From: Opitutia bacterium
GTDB taxonomy: Bacteria; Verrucomicrobiota; Verrucomicrobiia; Opitutales; JANYDI01
Reading direction: 5' to 3'
Length of the DNA stretch: 10,195 nucleotides
Assembly: GCA_025363695.1 (NCBI GenBank)
Contig: JANYDI010000042.1
Span: 1 to 10,195 of the forward strand
Shown: positions 1 to 5,360 of the stretch, in pieces
Numbering within the stretch: position 1 is the first letter of the stretch
Layout: the number at the start of each line of letters is the position of its first letter
The notes under the pieces: generated by a model
The model's database searches: none
Told to the model about the DNA's origin: nothing
The model's input: the letters and a program-made list of their open reading frames with translations, nothing else
Made by a program: the position numbers and the translations under genes

Positions 1-21
1 GTTAGGGTAAAAAAAGATTTT

Positions 22-84
22 GAGCCCTACAGGGGCGACACTCACACTTTCTGGAATTTTCCGAGTGCCGCCCTTACAGGGCTC
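22..84. repeat. Palindromic hairpin repeat (GAGCCCTACAGGGGCG family)
   Basis: The left arm (22-43, beginning GAGCCCTACAGGGGCG) pairs with the right arm (63-84, ending CAGGGCTC) around a loop of about 19 nt. The same stem sequence recurs in the window, for example near 2381, 2451, 2532, 2602, 5491, 5559, 5629, 5727 and 5772. The copy at 5727-5788 matches the reverse complement of this one, loop included, so the whole hairpin is the dispersed unit. No gene is seen between 1 and 242. Confidence 0.85.
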
Positions 85-105
85 TGGTTTGTTTTTCATC
101 CCGGA

Positions 106-125
106 CCCAGGGCTTACGCCCTGGG
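106..125. repeat. CCCAGGGC-loop-GCCCTGGG hairpin repeat
   Basis: This is a perfect 8-bp stem with a 4-nt loop. Intact copies lie at 2410-2429, 2571-2590, 5448-5467, 5596-5615 and 5808-5827, with loops TTTA, TAAA, GTAA, TCAC and TTAC. A decayed copy at 8307-8328 serves as a terminator. It is followed here by a TGCCGGCC...GGCCTCCTTA module (about 134-156) that also follows the copy at 5808 and, inverted, precedes the copy at 5448. Confidence 0.85.
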
Positions 126-199
126 CTACGATCTGCCGGCCTTTCAGGCCTCCTTATGTGTGGACTGTTATTAATCAACAACTTAAGTCACTTTCAACG

Positions 200-232
200 C
201 TAGAGGGCGCAAGCGCCCCTTGGTCCTTTACC
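200..232 (-). repeat. GC-rich 3' hairpin module downstream of the ABC permease
   Basis: Read on the minus strand, this is TAAAGGACCAAGGGG followed by a GCGC-TT-GCGC-centred hairpin and then GCGTTGAAAGTGACTTAAGT. The same order (hairpin, then GCGTTGAAAGTGACTTAAGT) occurs on the plus strand after the HEPN-type gene at 5334-5387. It probably acts as a 3'-end or terminator structure, although there is no T-tract. Function is inferred. Confidence 0.6.
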
Positions 233-257
233 TTACCTTACCTTACCTTACTTTACC
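228..257. repeat. TTACC pentanucleotide tandem repeat
   Basis: There are four perfect TTACC units (228-247), then a degenerate TTACTTTACC continuation. On the minus strand the array is GGTAA repeats and forms the last codons and stop of the metal permease gene, so slippage could alter the C-terminal residues (KGKVR in this copy). Confidence 0.85.
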
Positions 258-1148
258 TTTACGCCATGCCATAGACCGCCACGTCATAGATGCCCATGCC
301 AGAACGAAGAGCAAAACGGCAACGATGACCATGGCGGGGGCGACGGAGGCCTCGAAGTAGGCTGCGAGGTGCAGGCCGATAAAAATGTATACGAGGCCTA
401 GGAGGCAGGAAATGCCCAGCATTTTGGGGAGGCGGTTGGAGAGGAGCCGGGCGGTTGCGGGGGGGAAGATCAGCATGGCTACGGCTAAAAGGGAGCCAAC
501 AGCCTCAAAGCTAAAAAGCATGAGGGTGCACAGTAAAAGGAGTCCGCAGATTTGCAGGGTGTAGATGGGCAATCCGCTGCTGCGGACTTGGGTAGGGTCG
601 AAGCACAGGAGTAACATTTCCTTATAAAAAAGCCGTGTGAGCAGGAGTATCCCCAAAAAGAGGCCCAGCATGCGGATCACAGGCCAGGGGGCTATGGCGA
701 TGTTGCCGATATGGGCCCAAGGTTTTAGGGGGATGAGCGCCAATTCGCCGTAGAGAACGCAGTCGAGGTCCAGATCTGTAGCGCCGGCCCAAAGACTCAT
801 GGCAACAACGCCAAAGGCGAAGAAGAGCGGGAAAACGGCGCCCAAAGCGGCATCGGATTTTAAGGGGGTTTTTTGCGCAATGAGGGCGCTGAGCAGGATG
901 CTTAGGGCTCCGGCCGTACAGGCACCCAAAAGGAGGGGCCAGGCACTGTAGTGAGAAACCACGAGGAAGGCCAAAACGACGCCTGGGAAAATACTGTGGC
1001 TGACGGCATCTCCCAGAAAGCATAAGCGCCTGAGGAGTAAAAAATGCCCCACCCAGCCACAGCTCAGCGCTACCAGGGCGCCCATGGCAAGGACCCAAAG
1101 GGTGTTGTCCAGGTTATCAACCCACAGGAGTTGGAGGATTTCCGTCAT
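243..1148 (-). CDS. Metal ABC transporter permease (ABC-3 family, ZnuB/TroC/MntB-like)
   Basis: This 301-residue, strongly hydrophobic protein forms the membrane channel of a zinc, manganese or iron importer in the inner membrane. It has about eight or nine predicted helices. The ABC-3 signature GDAVSHSIFPGVVLAFL lies at residues 46-62, after the conserved FLLLRRLCFL segment. A DLDLDCVLYGE stretch at about 125-135 resembles TroC/MntB-type permeases, but the metal cannot be fixed from sequence. The ATG at 1148 is chosen because the family starts only a short way before the first helix. The start overlaps the end of pssA by 32 bases, implying co-transcription and possible translational coupling; no clear Shine-Dalgarno is visible. 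The usual ATPase and solute-binding genes are absent from this window. The stop lies in a TTACC tandem repeat. Confidence 0.9.
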   Translation of the reverse strand: MTEILQLLWVDNLDNTLWVLAMGALVALSCGWVGHFLLLRRLCFLGDAVSHSIFPGVVLAFLVVSHYSAWPLLLGACTAGALSILLSALIAQKTPLKSDAALGAVFPLFFAFGVVAMSLWAGATDLDLDCVLYGELALIPLKPWAHIGNIAIAPWPVIRMLGLFLGILLLTRLFYKEMLLLCFDPTQVRSSGLPIYTLQICGLLLLCTLMLFSFEAVGSLLAVAMLIFPPATARLLSNRLPKMLGISCLLGLVYIFIGLHLAAYFEASVAPAMVIVAVLLFVLAWASMTWRSMAWRKGKVR

Positions 1149-1983
1149 CAGCTGTTGTTTTTTTTCGTAAGCGCAACCAAGCTTTTTTAAAGAGTCCAGA
1201 GAAAATATAAGCTAGAAATAAGAGCGTCAATGATATTTCGTAATACCAAAAAAATATCGGCAAGGCGGCAAAAAAGAGAATGAAATGCGGAATGCTCAGA
1301 TGGGTGTGTACCGCCCGTTCTTTAAAACTCGGATAAATAATATTACTGACCATAAGCCAGGAAACCAAGAGCATCAAGAGCGGAAGGAAGCAGGCAAAAA
1401 AGGGGAAAAATGGAAAAAAACTCAGGTCATAGCTGGACAGCAGCAGTACCAAGGAGCTGATGAGCCCTGCTGCCATAGGCACGGGGAGCCCGAGGAAATC
1501 CTTGCCCTGGGGCATCCGCGTTTCTACAGGCAATAGAGGATGGGTAATCACGTTAAACCTGGCTAGGCGAATCCCGGCACACAATAAGTAAATAAAGCTA
1601 ATCAGCCAGCCGATTTGTCGAAAAAACGGGTAACCTTCCGTTGGGGACAAGATAAAGAAAAACACCATAAGCGCCGGAGCTACCCCAAAGGAAACCGCAT
1701 CCGCAATGGAATCAAACTCCTTGCCAAAGAGGGACTCCTTTTGTCGCATCCTTGCCACCCGGCCATCCAGGAGGTCAAACACGCAGGCAAGCAGGATGCA
1801 CCAAACGGCCTGTTTGTAGTAAACAGCGGCCTCGTGGACGTTGACCATCACGTATCGGGCCTGGATGCAGCGGATGATCGCCAAAAAGCCAAAGAAGAGG
1901 TTGCCAGCGGTTAAGCTGTTGGGCAATATATAGATCCGGCTGGCCTGTGCGGCATCTGTGTACTGTTTTTTATGCCTGCGCAC
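1117..1983 (-). CDS. pssA: CDP-diacylglycerol--serine O-phosphatidyltransferase
   Basis: This integral membrane enzyme makes phosphatidylserine from CDP-diacylglycerol and L-serine, the route to phosphatidylethanolamine. The CDP-alcohol phosphotransferase signature is complete: D73-G74, A77-R78, G87, D91 and D95 (LLDGRVARMRQKESLFGKEF then DSIAD), numbered from the GTG at 1983. The N-terminal YILPNSLTAGNLFFGFLAI is typical of the membrane-type (Bacillus-like) PssA, followed by several hydrophobic helices. An ATG at 2040 is in frame, but its first 13 codons lie inside the tRNA-Thr gene, so I prefer the GTG at 1983 (288 residues), which has an AGGA 15 nt upstream. A TTG at 1926 is a less likely alternative. 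The gene begins 18 nt after the tRNA and overlaps the downstream permease by 32 bases. The exact start is uncertain; the function is secure. Confidence 0.92.
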   Translation of the reverse strand: MRRHKKQYTDAAQASRIYILPNSLTAGNLFFGFLAIIRCIQARYVMVNVHEAAVYYKQAVWCILLACVFDLLDGRVARMRQKESLFGKEFDSIADAVSFGVAPALMVFFFILSPTEGYPFFRQIGWLISFIYLLCAGIRLARFNVITHPLLPVETRMPQGKDFLGLPVPMAAGLISSLVLLLSSYDLSFFPFFPFFACFLPLLMLLVSWLMVSNIIYPSFKERAVHTHLSIPHFILFFAALPIFFWYYEISLTLLFLAYIFSGLFKKAWLRLRKKTTADDGNPPTPVG

Positions 1984-2001
1984 GACGATTTTAAAAAATC
2001 C

Positions 2002-2077
<76 letters not shown>

Positions 2078-2087
2078 ATCTCCTAAA

Positions 2088-2109
2088 CCAACACAATGTG
2101 CGGTGTTGG
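2088..2109. other. 7-bp hairpin upstream of tRNA-Thr
   Basis: CCAACAC (2088-2094) pairs perfectly with GTGTTGG (2103-2109) across 8 nt, just 5' of the tRNA. It could be a leader structure or an operator. A TTGACT on the minus strand at about 2122-2127 could be a -35 box, but I see no convincing -10 at the right distance. Confidence 0.4.
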
Positions 2110-2136
2110 GTGTAAATTGCAAGTCAATTTTGAAAA

Positions 2137-2247
2137 GGTTTGAGGGGCACATTGGGGGTTGATGCTGCGGGATGGAAGTGACTCACGCACCGTAGTGCGC
2201 TACGCACTTCCCTTCCTTGCCTGAACCCCCAATGCACCCCTCAAACC
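2137..2247. repeat. 111-bp inverted-repeat element, copy A
   Basis: The 24-bp ends begin GGTTTGAGGGG and finish CCCCTCAAACC, with two mismatches between arms. The interior carries a second palindrome (GGAAGTG...CACTTCC) around GTAGTGCGCTAC. A reverse-oriented copy, nearly identical, lies at 3804-3915. The similarity extends past this element through GATCGCTTCGCGATC (2277-2291) to GATAGCGATTT (2320-2330), so copies A and B are mirror versions of one longer composite. The layout is like a MITE or REP unit. No coding capacity. Confidence 0.85.
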
Positions 2248-2319
2248 GGCTCGAGGCACATCGAAAAATACTCCCGGATCGCTTCGCGATCTGTGGGGTG
2301 CCTTAGTATGTCCTATCCC

Positions 2320-2743
2320 GATAGCGATTTAGGGCGTGTGATCAATTAATAACATAAAATCTATTAAAAACCACAAAATGAGAGCCCTGCAGGGGCGAAT
2401 GCTTGTCAGCCCAGGGCTTTAGCCCTGGGTTTACGGGTAAAAAACAAACCAGAGCCCTACAGGGGCGATTCATTAAACCTGATATATTGCCCATAGTTAA
2501 TTTTTAGATAAATTTGATATATTTCAATGAATCGCCCCTGTAGGGCTCTGGTTTGTTTTTCACCCGTAAACCCAGGGCTAAAGCCCTGGGCTGACAAGCA
2601 TTCGCCCCTTCAGGGCTCTCATTTTGTGGTTTTTTTTAAATAATTATTTATCAACCCTAACGGATCCATTAGAACAGGTTTTAAATTTAATTGATCACAC
2701 GCCCTACTTAAAATGCGCTTGCATTTTTAATAAATCGCCTATC
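2320..2743. repeat. GATAGCGATTTA hairpin repeat, split by an insertion
   Basis: The left half is GATAGCGATTTA (2320-2331). The right half (2705-2743) is TACTTAAAATGCG...GCATTTTTAATAAATCGCCTATC. Removing 2332-2706 (the insert plus one TA) rejoins a hairpin of the same form as the intact copies at 3685-3735, 4802-4853, 5924-5972, 9965-10012 and 10117-10166: outer GATAGCGATTTA/TAAATCG(C)CTATC and inner AAAATGC/GCATTTT. Confidence 0.8.
2332..2704. mobile_element. 373-bp MITE-like element with 18-bp terminal inverted repeats and TA flanks
   Basis: The ends are perfect 18-bp inverted repeats, GGGCGTGTGATCAATTAA (2332-2349) and its complement (2687-2704). TA flanks both sides (2330-2331 and 2705-2706), the target duplication typical of IS630/Tc1-mariner elements. 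Most of the interior is itself a long inverted repeat. The arms, about 2366-2474 and 2527-2635, differ at only about two positions and each carry two GAGCCCTRCAGGGGCG-type hairpin sequences and one CCCAGGGC-GCCCTGGG hairpin. There is no transposase, so any movement would need one acting in trans. The open frame at 2624-2845 runs out of this element and is not a believable gene. Confidence 0.75.
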
Positions 2744-2846
2744 AGTAGGGTCGTGGCCCCCTTGGCTCGCCGTAGCTTTAGCGTAGGCGGCTTAGACTTT
2801 TATCTGGACACAGCGGCTGCATTTCACATAGTGATCACAGAATAAT
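2744..2846. other. Leader region of lpxA
   Basis: About 100 bases lie between the broken hairpin repeat and the lpxA start. It contains CGCCGTAGCTTTAGCGTAGGCG-like quasi-palindromic sequence at 2768-2789. TGATCA occurs near 2832. The lpxA promoter must lie here or inside the inserted element, but no convincing -35/-10 pair and no Shine-Dalgarno were found. Confidence 0.4.
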
Positions 2847-3647
2847 ATGCATGCTACTTCTTTAAGTTCCGCCCCCGTAAGCATACACCCCACAGCCATC
2901 GTAGAACCGGGTGCCCAGCTGGCTGCTGGAGTCGTCATTGGCGCTTACGCTTATATTGGTCCGCAAGTCCGCTTGGGCCCCGCGAGCGTCGTACAGCACC
3001 ATGCCACCGTTGAGGGCAATACGAGCTTGGGTGCTGAAAATACGGTTTATCCGTATGCTTGCTTAGGAGGGCGCTCCCATGACCTCAAATTTAAGGGCGG
3101 CAACCCCGGCCTTCAGATCGGTGATCGCAATGTTTTCAGGGAGTACGTAACCGTGCATGCCGCCACGCAGGATGGCACCCTCACGCGCATGGGAGACGAC
3201 AACTTCCTGCTGGCTTACAGCCACGTTGCGCACGATTGCCAAGTCGGCAACCAAGTCATTATCAGCAGCCATGCCGCCCTGGGTGGCCACGTTACCCTGG
3301 CAGACAAGGCGAACATCGGCTGGTCTTCAGGCATCCACCAGCATTGCCGCATAGGCTATTGCGCGATGATAGGCGCTTGCTCCAAGGTAGTGCAGGATGT
3401 TCCCCCGTTTATGACCGCAGATGGCAACCCAGCAAGCGTTCGGACTATCAACAAGATCGGCCTCGAGCGGGCAGGCTTTTCTTCGGCCCAAATAGAACTG
3501 GTTCGCAGTCTTTTTAAGCATTTTTACCAAAAGGGCTACACGCGCTCCGAAGCCGTAGCAGCACTCGCCGCACATCCCCAAGCCGACAGCTGGATAGTCC
3601 AGAATATTTTGCAGTTTTCCAAAAATAGCACCCGAGGCTGGGCGTAA
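2847..3647 (+). CDS. lpxA: Acyl-ACP--UDP-N-acetylglucosamine O-acyltransferase
   Basis: This cytosolic enzyme moves an R-3-hydroxyacyl chain from acyl carrier protein to the 3-OH of UDP-GlcNAc, the first step of lipid A synthesis. The 266 residues match the family length (about 262 in E. coli). Residues 12-190 form the left-handed parallel beta-helix of hexapeptide repeats (IHPTAIV, GVVIGAY, VRLGPAS and so on). The catalytic region is YSHVAHDCQVGN, with H129 corresponding to the E. coli catalytic H125. GGRSHDLKFKG (74-84) and GNPASVRTIN (193-202) match conserved substrate-contact loops. The C-terminal helical domain follows (about 203-260). The ATG at 2847 is the only start that keeps the first hexapeptide coil. 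The gene stands alone, without lpxD, fabZ or lpxB beside it, and is bounded by repeats. Confidence 0.95.
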   Translation: MHATSLSSAPVSIHPTAIVEPGAQLAAGVVIGAYAYIGPQVRLGPASVVQHHATVEGNTSLGAENTVYPYACLGGRSHDLKFKGGNPGLQIGDRNVFREYVTVHAATQDGTLTRMGDDNFLLAYSHVAHDCQVGNQVIISSHAALGGHVTLADKANIGWSSGIHQHCRIGYCAMIGACSKVVQDVPPFMTADGNPASVRTINKIGLERAGFSSAQIELVRSLFKHFYQKGYTRSEAVAALAAHPQADSWIVQNILQFSKNSTRGWA

Positions 3648-3651
3648 AGGG

Positions 3652-3675
3652 CCAAGGGGAGCTCGCTCCCCTTGG
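3652..3675 (+). terminator. GC hairpin 4 nt after the lpxA stop
   Basis: CCAAGGGGAGC pairs with GCTCCCCTTGG in a perfect 11-bp stem. The sequence TAAAGGGCC links stop codon and stem. There is no T-tract (ATCCCC follows), so it is not a textbook intrinsic terminator. It may protect the 3' end or act with a second hairpin at 3685. The same module follows two other genes at identical spacing. Confidence 0.6.
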
Positions 3676-3684
3676 ATCCCCTTT

Positions 3685-3735
3685 CCGATAGCGATTTATT
3701 AAAATGCTAACGCATTTTAGATAAATCGCTATCGG
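3685..3735. repeat. GATAGCGATTTA two-part hairpin repeat
   Basis: The 14-bp outer stem is CCGATAGCGATTTA/TAAATCGCTATCGG. The inner stem is AAAATGC/GCATTTT with loop TAAC. The palindrome GATCGCGAAGCGATC (3760-3774) follows, then the 111-bp element at 3804, forming the composite that copy A mirrors. Confidence 0.85.
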
Positions 3736-3803
3736 GAAGCCTATACAAGGCCCCCCACAGATCGCGAAGCGATCCGGGTGTATTTTATGAATTGCTTCGA
3801 GCC

Positions 3804-3915
3804 GGTTTGAGGGGGTGCATTGGGGGTTCAGGCAAGGAAGGGAAGTGCGTAGCGCACTACGGTGCGTGAGTCACTTCCATGACGCAGCATCAACCCCCAA
3901 TGCACCCCTCAAACC
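3804..3915. repeat. 111-bp inverted-repeat element, copy B
   Basis: This is a reverse-oriented, near-identical copy of 2137-2247, with GGTTTGAG...CTCAAACC ends. Its right end adds an in-frame ATG (3879) ahead of the prenyl synthase gene, which would give a spurious N-terminal extension encoded by the repeat. Confidence 0.85.
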
Positions 3916-3918
3916 ATC

Positions 3919-3950
3919 CTAAGGGGAGTGAGCGCTCCCTAGCCCTTTTT
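3919..3950 (+). terminator. Possible terminator ahead of the prenyl synthase gene
   Basis: CTAAGGGGAG...CTCCCTAG forms a short GC hairpin (GGGAG 3924-3928 with CTCCC 3935-3939), followed by AGCCC and T5 (3946-3950). It belongs to the same hairpin family that follows other genes. It ends only 10 nt before the likely start codon, so it may attenuate transcription into the gene or mark the 5' leader. Confidence 0.4.
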
Positions 3951-3959
3951 ACCTTTCCC

Positions 3960-4763
3960 ATGAACCTTGAAGCTGCATTACTCCATTACCTACCTGACAT
4001 CGCTCCTAAGCGCTTGGCGGACGCCATGGCTTACAGCCTTGAGGGCCCGGCTAAACGCCTGAGGCCCAGACTGTTGCTTGCGGCAAGGGCGATAGACCCG
4101 GGGAGCTACGACCCCAAGCCGGCGGCGGTGGCACTGGAGTATGTTCACAGTTACAGCCTCATCCATGACGACCTGCCTTGCATGGATGATAGCCCCTTGA
4201 GGCGTAATAAACCCAGTTGCCATATGCGCTTTGATGAGGCTACGGCCCTTATGGCTGGCAATGCGCTTATGAATCGGGCCTATGAGCTGCTCTGCCTGCA
4301 TTATCCCGCTGAGCCCAAGCTCATAGCCACCCTGTGTACAGCTGTTGAACGCCTCTTGGGAGGGCAGATGCTGGATGTAACCACACAAGCCCTGGAGGCC
4401 TCGATACTTTATACGATCCATCACGGAAAGACGGCCGCCCTCTTCCAGGCCTGTTTGCGCATGGGCGGCTTGCTGAACGCCGCTCCTAGCGAAGGCTTCC
4501 TGGCGCAACTGGACAGCATTGGCCTGCACTTGGGGCTGGGCTTTCAGCTGATCGATGACTTTCTGGACGCCACCCAGTCCGCCGATACCCTTGGTAAGCC
4601 CGGCCAGCAAGACATCGGCAAGCTCAGCGCCGTCGCCCTCTATGGCCTGGAGGCCACGCAGCGCAAAGCTCTCGAGCACGTCGATGCGGCCCTGGCTGAG
4701 ATCGACGCCTTACCGGGGGAAACTACGGAGTTGTCGCTATTGGCTGAGGAAATGAAGGCTTAA
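3960..4763 (+). CDS. ispA: Polyprenyl diphosphate synthase (farnesyl/geranylgeranyl type)
   Basis: This enzyme condenses dimethylallyl or geranyl diphosphate with isopentenyl diphosphate to make C15 or C20 chains for quinones, undecaprenyl phosphate and other isoprenoids. The 267 residues start at ATG 3960, giving MNLEAALLHYLP, the usual N-terminus of the family. The upstream ATG at 3879 is rejected because it reads through a repeat. The first aspartate-rich motif is DDLPCMD (D70-D76) with the two-residue insertion of bacterial type enzymes, followed by RR. The second is DDFLD (199-203). KRLRP (32-36), GGQMLDV (134-140) and GKTAALF (156-162) are in place. DIGKLSAVALYGLE replaces the common GKATYP-type motif, a modest divergence. 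Chain length (FPP or GGPP) cannot be decided. dxs and xseB are not adjacent. Confidence 0.9.
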   Translation: MNLEAALLHYLPDIAPKRLADAMAYSLEGPAKRLRPRLLLAARAIDPGSYDPKPAAVALEYVHSYSLIHDDLPCMDDSPLRRNKPSCHMRFDEATALMAGNALMNRAYELLCLHYPAEPKLIATLCTAVERLLGGQMLDVTTQALEASILYTIHHGKTAALFQACLRMGGLLNAAPSEGFLAQLDSIGLHLGLGFQLIDDFLDATQSADTLGKPGQQDIGKLSAVALYGLEATQRKALEHVDAALAEIDALPGETTELSLLAEEMKA

Positions 4764-4767
4764 AGGG

Positions 4768-4791
4768 CTAGGGGGCACAGGTGCCCCCTAG
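4768..4791 (+). terminator. GC hairpin 4 nt after the prenyl synthase stop
   Basis: CTAGGGGGCAC pairs with GTGCCCCCTAG around AG, preceded by the stop codon in TAAAGGGCTA. The stem sequence differs from the lpxA and HEPN copies, yet pairing and spacing are kept. There is no T-tract. Confidence 0.6.
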
Positions 4792-4801
4792 GACCCCCCT
4801 G

Positions 4802-4853
4802 CCGATAGGCGATTTTGTGAAATACTGCGTATTTCAACAAAATCGCCTATCGG
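4802..4853. repeat. GATAGGCGATTTT two-part hairpin repeat
   Basis: The outer stem is CCGATAGGCGATTTTGT with ACAAAATCGCCTATCGG. The inner stem is AAATAC/GTATTT. It has the same architecture as 3685-3735 with many paired base changes, which suggests that folding is what is preserved. Confidence 0.85.
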
Positions 4854-4902
4854 GGAGGGGTTCTAAGTTGACCTTGGAGCTCTGGAGGGCTACAGTCTCT
4901 CC

Positions 4903-5333
4903 ATGGCTGAAGAAATCCTCTTTAAACGTGTCCTCAATAACTACCCTTGGTATGACATTTTTTTGGACCTTGGTGAATCCCTAAGCAGATTTAAGGATGT
5001 ACAAAGCTGCGACCCAAGAGACTTTCCCTATATCAGGGAAGCTACGATCCAGATTTTCAAGTACACTTTTGAGCTTTTTTGGAATCTCTTAAAAAAATAT
5101 GCGCTTCCGAGGGCCTCGAAGCCCATTCGCCACGGAGTACCTTCCAGCACGCTTACGCCCTCAAGCTCATCGATGACGAAACGACTTGGCTGGAAATGAT
5201 GGAAAGCCGCAACCTCAGCCCCCATACCTATCGCTTTCCCATCGCTCATGCCGTTTATACCCAGTGCCACCGCTACCTCCCCGTCATGCAAGCCGTGTAT
5301 GCAGGGATAGCAGATAGGTTTGGGCTTAAATAA
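4903..5333 (+). pseudogene. Frameshifted HI0074-family (nucleotidyltransferase substrate-binding, HEPN-type) gene
   Basis: Two overlapping frames join into one 143-residue protein of normal family length. Frame one (from ATG 4903, residues 1-65) ends in the family motif IREATIQIFKYTFELFWNLL. Frame two, entered by a -1 shift at the A7 run (5091-5097), continues ASEGLEAHSPRSTFQHA, WLEMMESRNLSPHTYR. The HEPN-type Rx4H motif is R103-H108 (RNLSPH). HI0074-like proteins pair with a small MNT nucleotidyltransferase (HI0073-like), in many cases as toxin-antitoxin modules; no partner gene is visible on either side. GGAGGG lies 13 nt before the ATG. The break could be a true mutation, a homopolymer sequencing error, or programmed frameshifting. 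It is flanked by repeats on both sides. Confidence 0.75.
5091..5097 (+). other. A7 slippery site at the frame break
   Basis: In the upstream frame the run reads TTA AAA AAA, exactly the A AAA AAA register of a canonical -1 slippery heptamer. A -1 slip enters the downstream frame at ATA TGC GCT. A weak hairpin (GGGC 5111-5114 with GCCC 5121-5124) begins 13 nt downstream, rather far for a typical stimulator. A simple loss of one A gives the same picture. Confidence 0.5.
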
Positions 5334-5337
5334 AGGG

Positions 5338-5360
5338 CCAAGGGGACGCCGTCCCCTTGG
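5338..5360 (+). terminator. GC hairpin 4 nt after the HEPN-type stop
   Basis: CCAAGGGGAC pairs with GTCCCCTTGG around GCC, with TAAAGGGCC at the stop codon as in lpxA. It is followed by GCGTTGAAAGTGACTTAAGT, shared with the region downstream of the metal permease. Confidence 0.6.

Noticed and set aside
20..274. 84-residue open frame across the first repeat region
   Set aside because: It is composed of hairpin repeats and the TTACC array; no start signal or conserved motif.
622..1098. 158-residue open frame on the minus strand within the metal permease gene
   Set aside because: It overlaps the permease in another frame; the arginine- and proline-rich translation lacks any family motif.
2624..2845. 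73-residue open frame upstream of lpxA
   Set aside because: It starts inside the MITE-like element and crosses its end and the broken hairpin repeat; no recognisable motif.
3879..3959. N-terminal extension of the prenyl synthase from an ATG at 3879
   Set aside because: The 27 extra codons are encoded by the 111-bp repeat and a GC hairpin; the family N-terminus begins at the ATG at 3960.
3990..4679. 229-residue open frame on the minus strand opposite the prenyl synthase gene
   Set aside because: It is an antisense shadow: the sense strand has complete catalytic motifs and the antisense product has no recognisable domain.
5091..5124. Confident call of programmed -1 frameshifting
   Set aside because: The slippery register is right, but the downstream hairpin is weak and too far away, and a one-base indel in A7 explains the data equally well; kept only as a possibility.
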